A stretch of 64,000 bases of DNA from Gammaproteobacteria bacterium (lineage in GTDB: Bacteria > Pseudomonadota > Gammaproteobacteria > GRL18), in assembly GCA_015488755.1 (NCBI GenBank), contig WFNB01000119.1, positions 1-64,000 of the forward strand, given 5' to 3'. Below, in pieces: positions 1 through 10,347 of this stretch. Each line of letters starts with the position of its first letter. The stretch's first letter is position 1. Below the pieces are notes generated by a model. That model saw nothing but the letters and a program-made list of their open reading frames with translations, was not told the DNA's origin and searched no databases. The position numbers and the translations under genes were made by a program.

Positions 1-1
1 A

Positions 2-271
2 AAGAAAGTCAGTGCCAAGAAAAAAGTGGCTGCTAAAAAGAAAGCAAGCACTAAGAAAAAAGTAGCTGCTAAAAAGAAAGCAAGCACTAAGAAAAAAGTA
101 GCTGCTAAAAAGAAAGCAAGCACTAAGAAAAAAGTAGCTGCTAAAAAGAAAGTCAGCGCTAAGAAAAAAGTGGCTGCTAAAAAGAAAGTCAGTGCTAAGA
201 AAAAAGTGGCTGCTAAAAAGAAAGTCAGCGCTAAGAAAAAGGTGGCTACCAAAAAGAAAACAAAGAGGTAA
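2..271 (+). CDS. Histone H1-like Lys/Ala-rich repeat protein (5' end truncated by window edge)
   Basis: Frame is open from base 2 (KKVSAKKKVAAKKKAST...); periodic KKKVAA/KKKAST/KKKVSA repeats, ends KKKTKR*. Confidence 0.8.
   Translation, partial: KKVSAKKKVAAKKKASTKKKVAAKKKASTKKKVAAKKKASTKKKVAAKKKVSAKKKVAAKKKVSAKKKVAAKKKVSAKKKVATKKKTKR
26..260 (+). repeat. In-gene tandem repeat, ~36-nt unit (KKKVAAKKKAST / KKKVAAKKKVSA)
   Basis: Repeated aaaaaagtagctgctaaaaagaaagcaagcactaag units visible in sequence. Confidence 0.85.
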
Positions 272-324
272 AACTTAGATAAGTGGTCGCTATAGTAGGA
301 GAGAGAGTCAGAGACAAATGCTAT

Positions 325-352
325 AAAAAAGGGGCTCAATGCCCCTTTTTTA
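325..352. terminator. Bidirectional Rho-independent terminator
   Basis: AAAAAAGGGGCTCAATGCCCCTTTTTT: GGGGC/GCCCC stem with A and T tracts, between convergent genes. Confidence 0.85.
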
Positions 353-595
353 TTATGCGCCAATATCTCCAGGCGCTTCCTCAAATGAAAAAGGGCTTTG
401 CTTGTCTAGCCAAGCTTGCCATTGTTCATGATGAGTCACATCAATGCCTTCAGCCGTTGCTGTTGATTGCAGATAGCTTTGTAAGTCAGAGAGCAGTTCT
501 GAGTCCATAAGTTCAATATGTGTTTGCACATTCGTGTGTAACACATTATAAATAAGTTTCAGTTCTGTTATTGCATAAGAGGAAAGTGCTTTCAT
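353..595 (-). CDS. Small hypothetical protein downstream of purH (80 aa)
   Basis: ORF co-directional with purH; no recognised domain. Confidence 0.5.
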   Translation of the reverse strand: MKALSSYAITELKLIYNVLHTNVQTHIELMDSELLSDLQSYLQSTATAEGIDVTHHEQWQAWLDKQSPFSFEEAPGDIGA

Positions 596-618
596 AATTA
601 TAGTCCAAGCTCAATCAA

Positions 619-2190
619 TTAATGGCGGAAATGACGCATACCAGTAAAGACCATGGCAATGCCATGTTCATCTGCAGCATCAATCACTTCTTGATCTCTC
701 ATAGAACCACCTGGCTGGATCACAGCACTGATGCCTGCTTCAGCTGCCGCATCAAGGCCATCACGGAAGGGGAAAAAAGCATCTGATGCCATAACAGAAC
801 CAGGTACTACCAGACTTTCATCAGCGGCTTTAATACCCGCAATTTTTGCTGAATACACACGACTCATTTGCCCAGCACCAACACCAATAGTTTGTTTATC
901 TCTAGCATAGACAATGGCATTTGATTTAACAAACTTAGCCACTTTCCACGTAAAGATAAGATCCTGCATCTGTTCATCTGTAGGCACTTTCTTGGTGACG
1001 ACGTTTAAGTCTGCCTCAGTGATCATACCTAAATCACGCTCCTGTACGAGAAGCCCACCATTGACACGCTTATAATCCCATGTTTGGACTGGCTTATCAG
1101 ACCATTGACCACAGGCTAACACTCGCACATTTTTCTTTTCTGCTAAAATCGCTTTTGCTTCTTCATCAATCTGCGGTGCAATAATAACCTCAACAAATTG
1201 ACGATCAATAATTGCCTTGGCTGTCTGTGCATCTAAGGTTTGATTAAACGCAATAATACCGCCAAAAGCCGATGTGGGATCGGTTTGAAATGCTCGGTCA
1301 TAGGCTTCTAACTGATTACTTCCCAAAGCAACACCACATGGATTCGCATGCTTAACAATCACACAGGCCGGAGCCTCATCAAATTGCTTAACACATTCTA
1401 AAGCCGCATCCGTATCACCAATATTATTGTAAGAAAGTTCTTTACCCTGTATTTGGATGGCAGTAGCGATACAAGCTTCTTTAGGCGACGATTCTACATA
1501 AAAGGCTGCATTTTGATGTGGATTTTCCCCGTAGCGCATTTGTTGTGACTTATCAAATTGCAAACTAACGGTTTGGGGGAAGGTCGTTTTACTATGATCA
1601 TTAATATTGATAGTGCCCAAGTAGTTGGCAATATGACCATCGTATTTAGCTGTGTGCTCAAATGCTTGGACGGCTAACTTAAATAATGTCTCTGTTGCCA
1701 ACTTACCTTGAGAAGCCTGCATTTCATCAATAATTTGTGTATAACTCTTAGGATTCACAACAATGGCAACACTTTTATGATTTTTTGCTGCCGCACGAAC
1801 CATAGTCGGCCCACCAATATCAATATTTTCAATAGCCGTTGCTAAATCACAATCCGGCTTAGCAATGGTTGCTTCAAATGGGTAAAGATTAACCACCACC
1901 ATGTCAATAGCATCAATACCGTGCTGTGCCATAATATCATCATCAATGCCCCGTCTGCCAAGAATGCCACCATGCACTTTAGGGTGCAGAGTTTTTACTC
2001 TACCATCCATCATTTCAGGAAAACCGGTATAATCTGAAACTTCAGTAACAGGAATATGATTATCTTGCAATAATTTCGCGGTACCACCTGTAGATAAAAT
2101 AGTTACTTGCATATCGGCCAATGCTCTGGCGAAGTCAATAATATTATCTTTGTCTGAAACACTAATAAGTGCCGTTTTAATTGTGGCCAT
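619..2190 (-). CDS. purH: Bifunctional AICAR formyltransferase/IMP cyclohydrolase
   Basis: Full-length PurH-like; [36 protein letters not shown]-term [11 protein letters not shown]. Confidence 0.97.
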   Translation of the reverse strand: MATIKTALISVSDKDNIIDFARALADMQVTILSTGGTAKLLQDNHIPVTEVSDYTGFPEMMDGRVKTLHPKVHGGILGRRGIDDDIMAQHGIDAIDMVVVNLYPFEATIAKPDCDLATAIENIDIGGPTMVRAAAKNHKSVAIVVNPKSYTQIIDEMQASQGKLATETLFKLAVQAFEHTAKYDGHIANYLGTININDHSKTTFPQTVSLQFDKSQQMRYGENPHQNAAFYVESSPKEACIATAIQIQGKELSYNNIGDTDAALECVKQFDEAPACVIVKHANPCGVALGSNQLEAYDRAFQTDPTSAFGGIIAFNQTLDAQTAKAIIDRQFVEVIIAPQIDEEAKAILAEKKNVRVLACGQWSDKPVQTWDYKRVNGGLLVQERDLGMITEADLNVVTKKVPTDEQMQDLIFTWKVAKFVKSNAIVYARDKQTIGVGAGQMSRVYSAKIAGIKAADESLVVPGSVMASDAFFPFRDGLDAAAEAGISAVIQPGGSMRDQEVIDAADEHGIAMVFTGMRHFRH

Positions 2191-2379
2191 TCAAAAAACT
2201 CCAATAGTTAGTAATAAAGACCATTCTTTATACGTTGCATAATCCTAAATAAATCAGCTTAGGATAATAAGTGTAAATGCTGTTGGAAACAATAATAATA
2301 AGGGGATAGTTAACAAATTAATGTAAAAATATCGATGATCGTTAAGTGAGAAAAGTAGCATGCTGACTGATTCAATACA

Positions 2380-2733
2380 TTAGCCATCAATATTATACTG
2401 TTTGATTTTTTTTCGTAAGGTACCACGATTAATACCCAGCATTTGTGATGCCTTGCTTTGGTTACCGCTGGTATGCTCCAAAATAGTTTCTAGTAATGGT
2501 ACTTCAACCTCAGCCAAAACAAGCGAGTATAAATTTTCGATAGAATGGCCTTCAAGATCCTCGATATAACTTGCTAATACTTTGCGTACACAATCACGCA
2601 GGGTGCTATTATCATCCGTTGCAACCTTATTTATTGGGGTCACATTATCGACAGAGACATTATTTTCAGAACAAGGTGTACTGTTTTCTTCTAGCTTGGC
2701 TGGTGAATTAATGTTGCTTTGGGTCATGGGCAT
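2380..2733 (-). CDS. fis: Fis-family DNA-binding protein
   Basis: C-term LLETILEHTSGNQSKASQMLGINRGTLRKKIKQY; located after dusB as in enterobacteria. Confidence 0.92.
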   Translation of the reverse strand: MPMTQSNINSPAKLEENSTPCSENNVSVDNVTPINKVATDDNSTLRDCVRKVLASYIEDLEGHSIENLYSLVLAEVEVPLLETILEHTSGNQSKASQMLGINRGTLRKKIKQYNIDG

Positions 2734-2767
2734 AAACGATAACCTAAAAAATAAATGGGTAAACTAT

Positions 2768-2795
2768 GGTGCTATGTGGTGCTATATAGTGCTAT
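2768..2795. promoter_or_regulatory. Three ~10-bp-phased direct repeats between dusB and fis
   Basis: GGTGCTAT-gt-GGTGCTAT-at-AGTGCTAT. Confidence 0.5.
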
Positions 2796-2903
2796 TTTAA
2801 AGAAGTCAATCTGACTATTATTCTCATATATTTATAATATACAAGAAATGGCTGAGCAAAGTGGTTCTTTTTTGATTATTGTCATAAAGAAACAAACAAA
2901 CGA

Positions 2904-3965
2904 TCATTGGCAACTTTGTAATTGCTTATTAAAAAAATCAGAGACAAGTGTGTACTGCTGTCGTGCACTTTTTACTTGATTTATCTGCTGCCAGAATGCC
3001 GTACCATTAGATAAAGGTTTAACAATTGATGCTATGTGCTTTCTGGCAATTCTAACACCATGTGCTGCACCATAAAAAATATAAAGCTCATTAAGTAGAC
3101 CGAGCATTATAACACACTTTTCTTCTATTGAAGGCTCCGCTAAATGTTCTCCGGTCATTAAAAAGTGGTTAATATCGGCAAAGATCCATGGTGATTTAAG
3201 CGCTGATCGACCAATCATAATCGCATCTACTCCTGTATATTGGATCACCTGCAATGCCTTTTCTGCACTATTAATATCCCCATTGGCTATAATAGGAATA
3301 TCTACCTGTTCTTTAACTCGCCTTATTGTTTCATATTCTGCATCACCTTGATAACCACAGGCACGAGTTCGACCATGTATTGTTAATGCTTGTACACCAC
3401 ACTCTTGTGCAATTTGAGCAATTTTTGGGGCATTTTTATTGCTTTTATCCCAGCCTGTGCGAATTTTAAGGGTTACTGGGACAGAGCTGGCTTGAACAAC
3501 CGTAGATAATATTTTACTGACTAACAATTCATCTTTTAATAGTGCTGAGCCCGCTAAAACATTGCAGACCTTCTTGGCTGGACAGCCCATATTAATATCA
3601 ATAATATCAGCGCCATGGCGTATATTGTACTGTGCTGCCTGAGCCATTTGATCCGCTTGGGTGCCTAAAATTTGTACGGCGATAGGTTTGTTTTCACCCT
3701 CATGGTTCAAACGAGACTGCGTTTTTTGAGAGTTGAATAATTCAGGCTTTGAGGTCACCATTTCAGAAAAACTCATAGCCGCACCGAGTTTACGGCATAG
3801 TTGGCGAAAGGGTCGATCAGTAATACCTGCCATAGGTGCTAAAAATAAAGGCACAGAAATTGAGGAAAATTCTTTTACAAACGCATGTTGTGTGAAATTT
3901 TGAGTGCTACACGGTGCTTGAAATTTCCAAGAGCCTATATTCATAACTGCAAAATATCGTGTCAA
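2904..3965 (-). CDS. dusB: tRNA-dihydrouridine synthase B
   Basis: VPLFLAPMAGITDRPFR, INMGCPAKKV, HGRTR; upstream of fis. Start codon may be internal. Confidence 0.93.
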   Translation of the reverse strand: MTRYFAVMNIGSWKFQAPCSTQNFTQHAFVKEFSSISVPLFLAPMAGITDRPFRQLCRKLGAAMSFSEMVTSKPELFNSQKTQSRLNHEGENKPIAVQILGTQADQMAQAAQYNIRHGADIIDINMGCPAKKVCNVLAGSALLKDELLVSKILSTVVQASSVPVTLKIRTGWDKSNKNAPKIAQIAQECGVQALTIHGRTRACGYQGDAEYETIRRVKEQVDIPIIANGDINSAEKALQVIQYTGVDAIMIGRSALKSPWIFADINHFLMTGEHLAEPSIEEKCVIMLGLLNELYIFYGAAHGVRIARKHIASIVKPLSNGTAFWQQINQVKSARQQYTLVSDFFNKQLQSCQ

Positions 3966-3969
3966 TACG

Positions 3970-6057
3970 TTATAAGTAGTTAAATTGAAAACTTAATAAC
4001 GAGTCAGGATCAGGATCAACAATTTGCAAATGCACTTTTTGGCTTTGATTATGTTTAATTCCTTGTTGCAAGGAAATTTCTTTAGGAAGATATTCATTAG
4101 GCATAAATTTCCTACGAGCAATTGTTTCACCTAAAGAGTTGGAAAAAACAACTTCTAAGTTAGGATAAGTTTGCGTATAAGGTGCTTTGTTTTTAAAGGT
4201 TAAATAAATTTCTAAGGCATTTTTTGTATTAGGGTGGGTGCGCACATCATGAGTTACTGTAACAATTTTTTTAGGGTTACTTCTTAGTGGCAAAGCACAT
4301 TGGGTAATAGGACATAAGGTTTCAAGAATAGGTCTAATACTAGCATCCTGAGCAAATTTAATGCTATTAAAATGCAGGTATTGAATGGCCAAAAGTAGCA
4401 ATAGCAATACTGTTGCTGCTGACCATGCAAAAACAGTAGCAGGATTACTTGATGAACTTGTCTGAGTTAGAAAAGAAGGCACAACTTCTTCAGGAACTAA
4501 CTGACTTTTTTTCTTATGAGTCTTTGCATTTAGCAATACGTCATTATTTGCCTGCTCATTAGTATCAAGATCACTTATATCAAGATCACTAATATCAGCT
4601 TCACTAGACGATGGGGCTGGACTACCTGATGCCGCCTCATTGCTTAAAAAGTCATTCTCCAATTGCTCAAGCTCAGCAAGTAGATCATCACCATTATCAA
4701 GCTGATTAAAATCATCATCTAGGCTGGAAAATTCATCATCTAAACTGGACAGCTCATCATCAAGTGAACTATCTAATGAATGCTTTCCACCTGATAGGCT
4801 ACTATTAATATCATCCAGTTCATTAAGAAGATCATTATCAGCCTGATGGTCTTCTGCTTCTATTAATTCATTGAGTATATCAATATCATTTTCATCAACA
4901 TGATTGGTTGTATAATCGGTAATTAACAGATCGTCATCGTCTTCATCTTCTTGTACACTAAAATCAACAATATCAAATTCATCAAGCTGTGGCTCATCAA
5001 TAACTTCTATTTTTTCAACTTCTTCAGGTACGACCTTTGCTATCTCAACCTCAGCAATGACCTCTGCTTGTTCTATTTTACTATCAGAAGGTTCATCATT
5101 ACTTGGGCTAGGCCTATTTTCTATAATAGTTACCGCATCATGATCAGCTTGCATGCTTGTTTCAAGTTTAGCTAGCTCAGAATCAAGACTCTCATTATCA
5201 AGCACTTCTGATTCAAGACTAGGCTCTGGTATTTCAGGTGGTGTTTCTGTCTGCCCTAGCATAGCAGTAGAAAGATCATCTTTAGCTGCGTAATTCATCG
5301 CTCCAAGAGGGGCTATTTCAGTTTCTGCTTCGACATCTACTGGTTCTGCTTCGACATCTACTGGCTCTTGCTTAATTTCTTGTTCTGCCATTTTAGTAGA
5401 CAGAACTGACGGCTCATCAATAGTCTGGCTTATGTTCTCAGATATGGTACTAGCAGTTGTGCCCGATTTTATCTGCTCAGTTGTGTCCCGTACCTCTGTT
5501 TCACCTAGCGAAGACAGAATAGGAGAATCATCATCTTTGCTAAAAGAGGTTGCTTGACGCGTGTTTTGTAGCTCTTTGGTCGCCGCAGATAGCGAAGCCA
5601 CAATTTGATCCATTCTTTCTTTAATGCTCAGTTCTTTACCATCGGATGAATTAGCCATACTCTGTTCTGAAGTATGAGTGTTTTCTGGCCTATTTTCTAG
5701 CCTAGTAGAGTGTTTTTCTATACTGTCGTGATTAGAGTACAGAGGCTCTTGTAATAGGCTTGATGTATCTTCTGGTTCAGGCTTTTTCTGCTTTGTTGGT
5801 GAACCACCATTACTTGCTAATTGCGCTTGCAACTGACTCAGTTTATCAACTGCACCTTCACTATTTGCTGGAGAAGTAGATTGTTGAACAATGTCACCAT
5901 CAGAAATAGTACTCGGACTATCATTTCTTTCATAAAGACGATTTGTAGCATTAAAAATATGATCACATTGACCACAGCGAACCTGACCATGAGCAATATC
6001 AAGGTATTCTTGGGTGATTTCAAAATGCGTATTGCAGCTTGGACAATGGGTATACAT
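3970..6057 (-). CDS. MJ0042-type zinc-ribbon / DUF3426-like protein with long acidic linker
   Basis: N-term MYTHCPSCNTHFEI...VRCGQCDHIFNA; TM segment (VFAWSAATVLLLLLLAIQYL); C-term DUF3426-like region. Confidence 0.85.
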   Translation of the reverse strand: MYTHCPSCNTHFEITQEYLDIAHGQVRCGQCDHIFNATNRLYERNDSPSTISDGDIVQQSTSPANSEGAVDKLSQLQAQLASNGGSPTKQKKPEPEDTSSLLQEPLYSNHDSIEKHSTRLENRPENTHTSEQSMANSSDGKELSIKERMDQIVASLSAATKELQNTRQATSFSKDDDSPILSSLGETEVRDTTEQIKSGTTASTISENISQTIDEPSVLSTKMAEQEIKQEPVDVEAEPVDVEAETEIAPLGAMNYAAKDDLSTAMLGQTETPPEIPEPSLESEVLDNESLDSELAKLETSMQADHDAVTIIENRPSPSNDEPSDSKIEQAEVIAEVEIAKVVPEEVEKIEVIDEPQLDEFDIVDFSVQEDEDDDDLLITDYTTNHVDENDIDILNELIEAEDHQADNDLLNELDDINSSLSGGKHSLDSSLDDELSSLDDEFSSLDDDFNQLDNGDDLLAELEQLENDFLSNEAASGSPAPSSSEADISDLDISDLDTNEQANNDVLLNAKTHKKKSQLVPEEVVPSFLTQTSSSSNPATVFAWSAATVLLLLLLAIQYLHFNSIKFAQDASIRPILETLCPITQCALPLRSNPKKIVTVTHDVRTHPNTKNALEIYLTFKNKAPYTQTYPNLEVVFSNSLGETIARRKFMPNEYLPKEISLQQGIKHNQSQKVHLQIVDPDPDSLLSFQFNYL

Positions 6058-6225
6058 TTGGCGAAATATTTCCTTGGATCAACGAGTTACTAAACCAGTA
6101 ATACTTAAAAATAACAAAATCTAAAATCACAAGTATTATAGATATACAAAGAGTATAGACAACAACAAAGCGAATTTTGTGATCCTACCACCATTAAAAA
6201 AAATAATCTGTAAACTGGTTATAGT

Positions 6226-7116
6226 TTAGACATCAAATTTTGTCCCACTAATGCGGATCCAATCCTCCTCCTGAGTAATTTCATCAATATGGAACCATTT
6301 TTGATAAGCCAAGGACACGCTTTGAGCTTGTTCTGCCAATATACCCGATAGAATAATATGCCCATTGGGGCTGACATGTGATGCCAGCATCGGGGCTAAA
6401 TCAACCAGAGGGCCTGCCAGTATATTGGCCATTAATAATGGACATTGTAGGGTGTTATGTTGTTTTTTAAAGCCAGGAACTGAAAATAACTCCAGTTTAT
6501 CTAAGACATGATTTTTGTCGGCATTGGCTTCAGTGGCCATCAGTGCTTGTGGATCTAAGTCAACGGCATAGACCTTACTGGCTCCGAGGAGATTAGCAGC
6601 AATACCAAGAATGCCTGAGCCACACCCATAATCAATCACCTCAATGGCTTGCTTGAAATGTTGATCCAGCCATTGTAAGCATAGGGCGGTGGTCGGGTGC
6701 GTTCCCGTACCAAAAGCCAAACCAGGATCCAGCATAATATTGACCGCATCAGGCTCAGGAGGTGTATGCCAACTGGGACAAATCCAAACCCGCGAACCAA
6801 ATTTCATGGGTTTAAAATCATCCATCCAAGCACGGATCCAATCTTTATCTTCCAGAGGGTTAAGCGTATACGTTGGTAGAAAACCACACTCTTGCCTAAT
6901 AAAACTCAGCACAGACTCAATATCAATATCTGCATCAAATAAGCCGGTTAAAAAAAGTTCTTGCCAAAGAGGGGTGCTACCAAGCGGTGGTTCAAAAATG
7001 GGATCATCATGGGCATCTTGCAAGGTCACCGCAGCGGCACCCGCCTGACTGAGTAAGTCAGACAACTGCTCACTGCTTTCTTTAGTTGCTTCAAAGGTCA
7101 GCTGTAACCAAGCCAT
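6226..7116 (-). CDS. prmA: Ribosomal protein L11 methyltransferase
   Basis: LDPGLAFGTGTHPTTALCLQWL, VIDYGCGSGILGIAA. Confidence 0.95.
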   Translation of the reverse strand: MAWLQLTFEATKESSEQLSDLLSQAGAAAVTLQDAHDDPIFEPPLGSTPLWQELFLTGLFDADIDIESVLSFIRQECGFLPTYTLNPLEDKDWIRAWMDDFKPMKFGSRVWICPSWHTPPEPDAVNIMLDPGLAFGTGTHPTTALCLQWLDQHFKQAIEVIDYGCGSGILGIAANLLGASKVYAVDLDPQALMATEANADKNHVLDKLELFSVPGFKKQHNTLQCPLLMANILAGPLVDLAPMLASHVSPNGHIILSGILAEQAQSVSLAYQKWFHIDEITQEEDWIRISGTKFDV

Positions 7117-7146
7117 AATATAATATCCCTAAAGTTAAGCTCAGTT

Positions 7147-8487
7147 CTATAAACCCAGCTTCTTTTCTAGATAATGAATATTAGTGCCACCTGCTTTAAA
7201 GGCAGTATCAGAAAGAATATCCTGCTGTAGAGGAATATTGGTCTTAATTCCCTGAACCACCATTTCACTTAATGCAGTATTCATACGGGCAATAGCAATA
7301 CTGCGGTCATTACCATAGGTAATTAATTTACCGATCATTGAATCATAGTATGGCGGTACGGTATAACCACTATAAATATGAGAATCCACTCGAACACCTG
7401 GTCCACCGGGGGCATGATAGGTGTCAATTTTTCCAGGGCTAGGCATAAAATTCTTAGGATCTTCAGCATTAATGCGACACTCAATCGCATGTCCTCGAAT
7501 TTTAATATCACTTTGAGAAAAACTCAGAGGTAAACCTGCCGCAACTCGTAATTGTTCACGTACCAAATCAACCCCAGTAATAAATTCAGTAACGGGGTGT
7601 TCAACCTGTAGACGAGTGTTCATTTCAATAAAATAAAACTCACCATTTTCATACAAGAATTCAAATGTACCCGCACCACGGTAGCCAATTTGTCGGCACG
7701 CCTCAGCACAACGACTACCAATTTTATTACGTATTTCTTCGGAAATACCCGGAGCAGGCGCTTCTTCAACGACTTTTTGATGACGACGTTGCATAGAACA
7801 ATCACGCTCACCTAAATGCACCGCATTGCCATGTTCATCAGCAATCACCTGAATTTCAATATGACGAGGTGTCTCAAGGTATTTTTCCATATAGACTTCA
7901 TCATTACCAAAGGTCGCACCAGCTTCTGTTTTTGTCAATGAAATGGCATTTAATAAACTGGCTTCGGAGCGCACGACTCGCATCCCACGGCCACCACCAC
8001 CACCGGAAGCTTTAATAATCACTGGATAGCCTATTTTCTGACCAATACGAATATTAACGTCAGGATCATCACCGAGTGCACCATCTGAACCAGGCACGGT
8101 AGGAACTTCCGCTTTAAGCATGGCCTTAATGGCCTGTACTTTATCACCCATCGTGCGAATTGAATCCGGACGAGGGCCGATAAAAACAAAGCCACTTTCT
8201 TCAACACGTTCGGCAAAATCTGCATTTTCTGAAAGAAAGCCATAGCCAGGGTGAATTGCCTGAGCGTCGGTGACTTCAGCAGCACTGATTAATGCCGGTA
8301 CATTTAGATAACTTTCCATAGAGGAAGCAGGACCAATACAAACCGACTCATCGGCAAGCAATACATGCTTAAGGTTTTTATCCGCATCAGAGTGAACGGC
8401 AACGGTTTTAATACCTAACTCACGGCAAGCGCGTTGAATACGTAAGGCTATTTCACCGCGATTAGCAATTACTATCTTCTCAAACAT
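7147..8487 (-). CDS. accC: Acetyl-CoA carboxylase biotin carboxylase subunit
   Basis: [17 protein letters not shown]..., [29 protein letters not shown]. Confidence 0.97.
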   Translation of the reverse strand: MFEKIVIANRGEIALRIQRACRELGIKTVAVHSDADKNLKHVLLADESVCIGPASSMESYLNVPALISAAEVTDAQAIHPGYGFLSENADFAERVEESGFVFIGPRPDSIRTMGDKVQAIKAMLKAEVPTVPGSDGALGDDPDVNIRIGQKIGYPVIIKASGGGGGRGMRVVRSEASLLNAISLTKTEAGATFGNDEVYMEKYLETPRHIEIQVIADEHGNAVHLGERDCSMQRRHQKVVEEAPAPGISEEIRNKIGSRCAEACRQIGYRGAGTFEFLYENGEFYFIEMNTRLQVEHPVTEFITGVDLVREQLRVAAGLPLSFSQSDIKIRGHAIECRINAEDPKNFMPSPGKIDTYHAPGGPGVRVDSHIYSGYTVPPYYDSMIGKLITYGNDRSIAIARMNTALSEMVVQGIKTNIPLQQDILSDTAFKAGGTNIHYLEKKLGL

Positions 8488-8551
8488 CAGAGGGTTCCAT
8501 ATAATGAATGGTGTTTATCAAATAGGTATAATTAAACGATGGTTTAATACC

Positions 8552-9058
8552 TTATTCTATAATGCAAATGGTTTGGCCATATTCAACAGGCTCACCATTT
8601 TCAACACAAATGGCTTTAATTGTACCACTGGCATCGGCTTCAATTTGATTAAGCAATTTCATTGCTTCAATAATACAAACCGTTTCACCCTTATTTACTT
8701 TTTGACCAACTTCAATGAAGGCTGCGGCACCGGGAGAAGGTGCACTATAAAAGGTACCCACCATCGGCGATTTGACTTCATGGCCAGTCACTTTTTCAGG
8801 CTCAGCAGATGCCGCTTCAGTAGGGGCAGCAATAGGTGCTTGTGCAAGAGGCGGTGCATAAGGGGCAGCAGACATAGGCATTGCAATAGGGCCAGCAGGA
8901 CTATTACGTGAAATTCGTACCGACTCTTCACCTTCGTGAATTTCAATTTCTGCAACACCGGATTCATCTAATAATTCTATAAGTTTTTTTATTTTACGAA
9001 TATCCATTAATTTAAACCTTTTAGTATCAATATTTGTTTGGTTTGGCTTGTCATACAA
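8552..9058 (-). CDS. accB: Acetyl-CoA carboxylase biotin carboxyl carrier protein
   Basis: [15 protein letters not shown] biotinylation motif; start probably at internal [13 protein letters not shown]. Confidence 0.95.
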   Translation of the reverse strand: MYDKPNQTNIDTKRFKLMDIRKIKKLIELLDESGVAEIEIHEGEESVRISRNSPAGPIAMPMSAAPYAPPLAQAPIAAPTEAASAEPEKVTGHEVKSPMVGTFYSAPSPGAAAFIEVGQKVNKGETVCIIEAMKLLNQIEADASGTIKAICVENGEPVEYGQTICIIE

Positions 9059-9063
9059 CAGCG

Positions 9064-9504
9064 CTATTTTTTAAGATATGAAATAGCATAATTTAATGCC
9101 AGTTCATATCCCTTGGGACCGAGACCACTAATCACACCAATCGCAATATCTGAGAAAAAAGAACGATGTCGAAAACTTTCTCGTTTATATACATTGGATA
9201 GGTGCAGCTCAACAAAGGGAATATCAACAGCTAATAATGCATCTCTTAGAGCAACACTCGTATGGGTATAAGCTGCCGGATTAAAAATAATAAAATCAAC
9301 TTGCTTTTGATAGGCTTGGTGAATTGTTTCAATTAATTGATGTTCTGCATTACTTTGCAAACACTCCAAACTATGCCCAGCATCACGAGCCAATGTGTTA
9401 AGTAGGGTATTAATATCATCTAATGTTGCCCGACCATAGTGGGTAGGTTCACGCACACCCAATAAATTAAGGTTTGGGCCATTGAGTACTAGAATCTGCG
9501 CCAT
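9064..9504 (-). CDS. aroQ: Type II 3-dehydroquinate dehydratase
   Basis: [41 protein letters not shown]. Confidence 0.96.
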   Translation of the reverse strand: MAQILVLNGPNLNLLGVREPTHYGRATLDDINTLLNTLARDAGHSLECLQSNAEHQLIETIHQAYQKQVDFIIFNPAAYTHTSVALRDALLAVDIPFVELHLSNVYKRESFRHRSFFSDIAIGVISGLGPKGYELALNYAISYLKK

Positions 9505-9725
9505 ATTAAATGTAATGCTCCAAAAAAACAGCTAATGAATAAAACGCTCATTAGCTATATATCTAAACCACATTAGATTGTGGCTTTGGGTATAACAAAA
9601 ACATAAGATTTGTTGTTAATATGATCAATTATTACTCAAAAAAGACACGAACAGCATCGAATGAGAATAAATTGATATTATTTTTTTATTTTGCTACAGA
9701 TATCGGGCTTTGTCCAGAAAATTTA

Positions 9726-9749
9726 GGACAATTATTTTAATAATTGTCC
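9726..9749. repeat. 24-bp palindrome downstream of the dsbD-tlpA genes
   Basis: GGACAATTATT-TT-AATAATTGTCC. Confidence 0.7.
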
Positions 9750-9801
9750 ATTCACAGAAGATAGCCACATAATCACAGCAAATTTTGCTTAAACAGGGCA
9801 T

Positions 9802-10335
9802 TTACAGCAAGGGCTTTATTTGATTAAGGAGCTTTTCTTTCGACATCAGACCTCCTGCTCGATAACGTATAATGCCCTGTTTATCAAAAATAATACTATA
9901 AGGCAAAGCACCACTATGATTGCCGTATTGATAAGAAACCTGCATGGCTGAACGGCCACCAACCAATATTGGGTAATTTATCCCTAATTGCTTAACAAAG
10001 TCAGCCACCTTTATTTCATCATCAGTGGCAATACCAATAATAATAAAATCCTGATCCTTATATTGCTTATAAATATCAATGAAATCAGGAATTTCACGTC
10101 GGCAAGGAGGACACCATGTAGCCCAAAAGTTAACTAATATGACCTTGTTTTGCCATTGTGAAAAGGCTTGGGGCTGACCACTTAAATCAGGTAAGCTAAA
10201 ATCGTGGCGTTTTATATGATGTGATTTATTAACCACCTCTGGGCTATTATGAGTATCTAAAAGAGTCTCATAAGCAAGCCAAGAAAGAAAAACAATCAAA
10301 CTCAGAGCAAGAACAAAAATAGTACGTGTTTTCAT
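9802..10335 (-). CDS. TlpA/ResA-like thioredoxin-fold protein
   Basis: N-term signal anchor; NFWATWCPPCRREIPDF CxxC. Confidence 0.9.
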   Translation of the reverse strand: MKTRTIFVLALSLIVFLSWLAYETLLDTHNSPEVVNKSHHIKRHDFSLPDLSGQPQAFSQWQNKVILVNFWATWCPPCRREIPDFIDIYKQYKDQDFIIIGIATDDEIKVADFVKQLGINYPILVGGRSAMQVSYQYGNHSGALPYSIIFDKQGIIRYRAGGLMSKEKLLNQIKPLL

Positions 10336-10347
10336 AATATAAAACGC

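Noticed and set aside
26-260. Could the left-edge repeats be a CRISPR or non-coding satellite?
   Set aside because: Units are contiguous without unique spacers and keep one open K/A-rich frame; explained as protein repeats.
283-510. + strand 75-aa ORF
   Set aside because: Runs through the bidirectional terminator and is antisense to the 80-aa ORF; no recognisable domain.
5326-5366. Short tandem duplication (tctgcttcgacatctactggt x2) as a mobile footprint
   Set aside because: Encodes EPVDVEA x2 in an acidic low-complexity linker; simple replication slippage suffices.
6689-7048. + strand ORFs antisense to prmA
   Set aside because: Shadow ORFs of a conserved gene; no family resemblance.
8504-8911. 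+ strand 135-aa ORF antisense to accB
   Set aside because: Entirely overlaps well-supported accB coding sequence on the other strand; low-complexity, shadow ORF.
9530-9556. AGCTAATGA...TCATTAGCT hairpin upstream of aroQ
   Set aside because: Short AT-rich stem; not distinguishable from chance in this AT-rich intergenic region without conservation data.
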